This document shows, piece by piece, positions 12,124-12,981 of a DNA stretch of 12,981 nt (position 1 is its first letter; each line of letters opens with the position of its first letter). This DNA is from Bdellovibrio sp. (GTDB lineage: Bacteria > Bdellovibrionota > Bdellovibrionia > Bdellovibrionales > Bdellovibrionaceae). The notes under the pieces were generated by a model. That model was not told where the DNA came from, did not search any database, and saw only the letters and a program-made list of their open reading frames with translations. Both the position numbers and the translations under genes were made by a program. The DNA lies in the NCBI GenBank assembly GCA_003176075.1, contig PSRN01000170.1:1-12981 (forward strand). Reading direction: 5' to 3'.

Positions 12124-12981
12124 ATGTCATCATATATGAACCAGTTCAATTATCAATTCGTTCGTGGCGGCGGTCAGACCCTCGCTTTAGAAGAAATTGC
12201 AGAACTCGGGGAGCGTGGGCGGCGCTGGGTCTTTTTGCACGGGCTGATGGGGTACGCGCTCAACTGGCGGCGAATTGTGTCTGGTCTTGAGGCAAATGAC
12301 GTTTCATTTATCTTTGATCAGCGTGGGCATGGCCAATCGTTCAAGCCCGAAAAGGGCTATGCTCCGGAAGATTTTGCCGAGGATCTCCTTTGCTTGGTGG
12401 ATGAATTGGGATGGCAAAAATTTTTTTTAGTCGGTCACTCCATGGGTGGTCGGAATGCCCTGGTCTTCGCTTCCCGTCATGCCGAGCGAGTTCGAAAACT
12501 GATTCTGGAGGACATCGGCCCCGACGGATCGATGGAAGCCGTGGCTTACTATGAGCGTTTGTTCGCGGCCGTTCCGACGCCCTTTCCGAGCAAACTGCGG
12601 GCAAAGGAATTTTTTATGAACGAATTTCCGCGAACGGCGCAAGTGCGGGGATCCCCGGAAACTTTGGGTTTGTATCTCTACTCAAATATCATCGAGCGGC
12701 CGGATGGCTCGGCGGACTGGCGTTTTTCGAAGGAGGCCATGATTGAAGCCGTGCGGATGGGGCGGGCGCGGGATCATTGGTCTGAATTTCGCTCCCTCTC
12801 GGTGCCGACTCTGGTCCTGCGCGGGCAGCACTCCGAGGAGCTCTCCCGCGAGGTGTTTTCCAAGCTTTCCCAGGTGAACCCCCGCGTGCAGACCGTGGAA
12901 GTTAATAACGCAGGGCATTGGATTCACTATGATCAGTGGGAAGTCTTTATCCAGTTGATAAAACAATTTGCCGAAAGCCCC
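12124..12981 (+). CDS. alpha/beta hydrolase (partial, C-terminus beyond right edge)
   Basis: The 286 visible residues cover nearly a whole single-domain alpha/beta hydrolase. The oxyanion-hole motif is FLHGLMG (37-43), followed by FIFDQRGHGQS (62-72) and the nucleophile elbow GHSMGG (S106 is the nucleophile). A cap region spans about 135-220, and the catalytic histidine is in NAGHWIHYD (H265). The acid usually sits as Asp in a G-x-x-S-D motif; here the text is RGQHSEEL, so E238 or E239 would serve, a Glu in place of Asp. Start at 12124, with an in-frame alternative ATG at 12136; neither has a clear ribosome site and an in-frame TAG at 12094 bars earlier starts. Substrate unknown: esterase, thioesterase or C-C hydrolase are all possible. 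Confidence 0.9.
   Translation, partial: MSSYMNQFNYQFVRGGGQTLALEEIAELGERGRRWVFLHGLMGYALNWRRIVSGLEANDVSFIFDQRGHGQSFKPEKGYAPEDFAEDLLCLVDELGWQKFFLVGHSMGGRNALVFASRHAERVRKLILEDIGPDGSMEAVAYYERLFAAVPTPFPSKLRAKEFFMNEFPRTAQVRGSPETLGLYLYSNIIERPDGSADWRFSKEAMIEAVRMGRARDHWSEFRSLSVPTLVLRGQHSEELSREVFSKLSQVNPRVQTVEVNNAGHWIHYDQWEVFIQLIKQFAESP

Noticed and set aside
12411..12430. A5T8 run as a frameshift in the hydrolase
   Set aside because: The frame stays open through it and leads directly into the GHSMGG nucleophile elbow, so the gene is intact here.

Overview
The window looks like a chromosomal piece of a Gram-negative bacterium of moderate GC content. Most genes have Shine-Dalgarno sites, and there are several Sec signal peptides, an outer-membrane beta-barrel and a sigma-54 two-component system. 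The NtrY/NtrX-like pair and many small secreted proteins without clear families would fit a Bdellovibrionota or other deltaproteobacteria-like lineage. That placement is inference and is not proven by the sequence. No insertion sequence, prophage or CRISPR array was seen.

Left part (1-3464). A minus-strand operon encodes a tiny secreted protein, an NtrY-like membrane histidine kinase and an NtrX-like sigma-54 activator that runs off the left edge. Both junctions are 4-base stop/start overlaps. Divergent from it, across a 342-base control region, is a small secreted four-cysteine protein whose gene carries a textbook sigma-54 promoter (GG-N10-GC, 2972-2987). The control region also holds two palindromes, short direct repeats and a weaker sigma-54-like element facing the operon. 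This appears to be a compact regulatory circuit with a sensor, an activator and a probable local target, and it is the strongest candidate here for an undescribed system.

Middle part (3478-6005). A periplasmic coiled-coil protein resembling the alpha-hairpin of membrane fusion proteins, a tRNA-Val(CAC), and recA. The RecA core is canonical. It carries a repeat-built N-terminal extension of about 41 residues and a long lysine/aspartate repeat tail, and its leader has two stem-loops.

AT-rich stretch (6006-7676). This holds a small probable secreted protein, a nested inverted/tandem repeat, and a two-gene toxin-antitoxin-like module (DUF4160-like plus ribbon-helix-helix) with a possibly leaderless promoter that overlaps direct repeats. 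A gene-poor region follows, containing a 25-base near-perfect palindrome.

Right part (7677-12981). A 527-residue secreted Ala/Pro/Gly-rich protein with ten cysteines, then on the minus strand a small outer-membrane beta-barrel, an unrecognised four-segment membrane protein and poly(A) polymerase PcnB. Divergent from pcnB is an alpha/beta hydrolase that runs off the right edge. These look like ordinary chromosomal genes.
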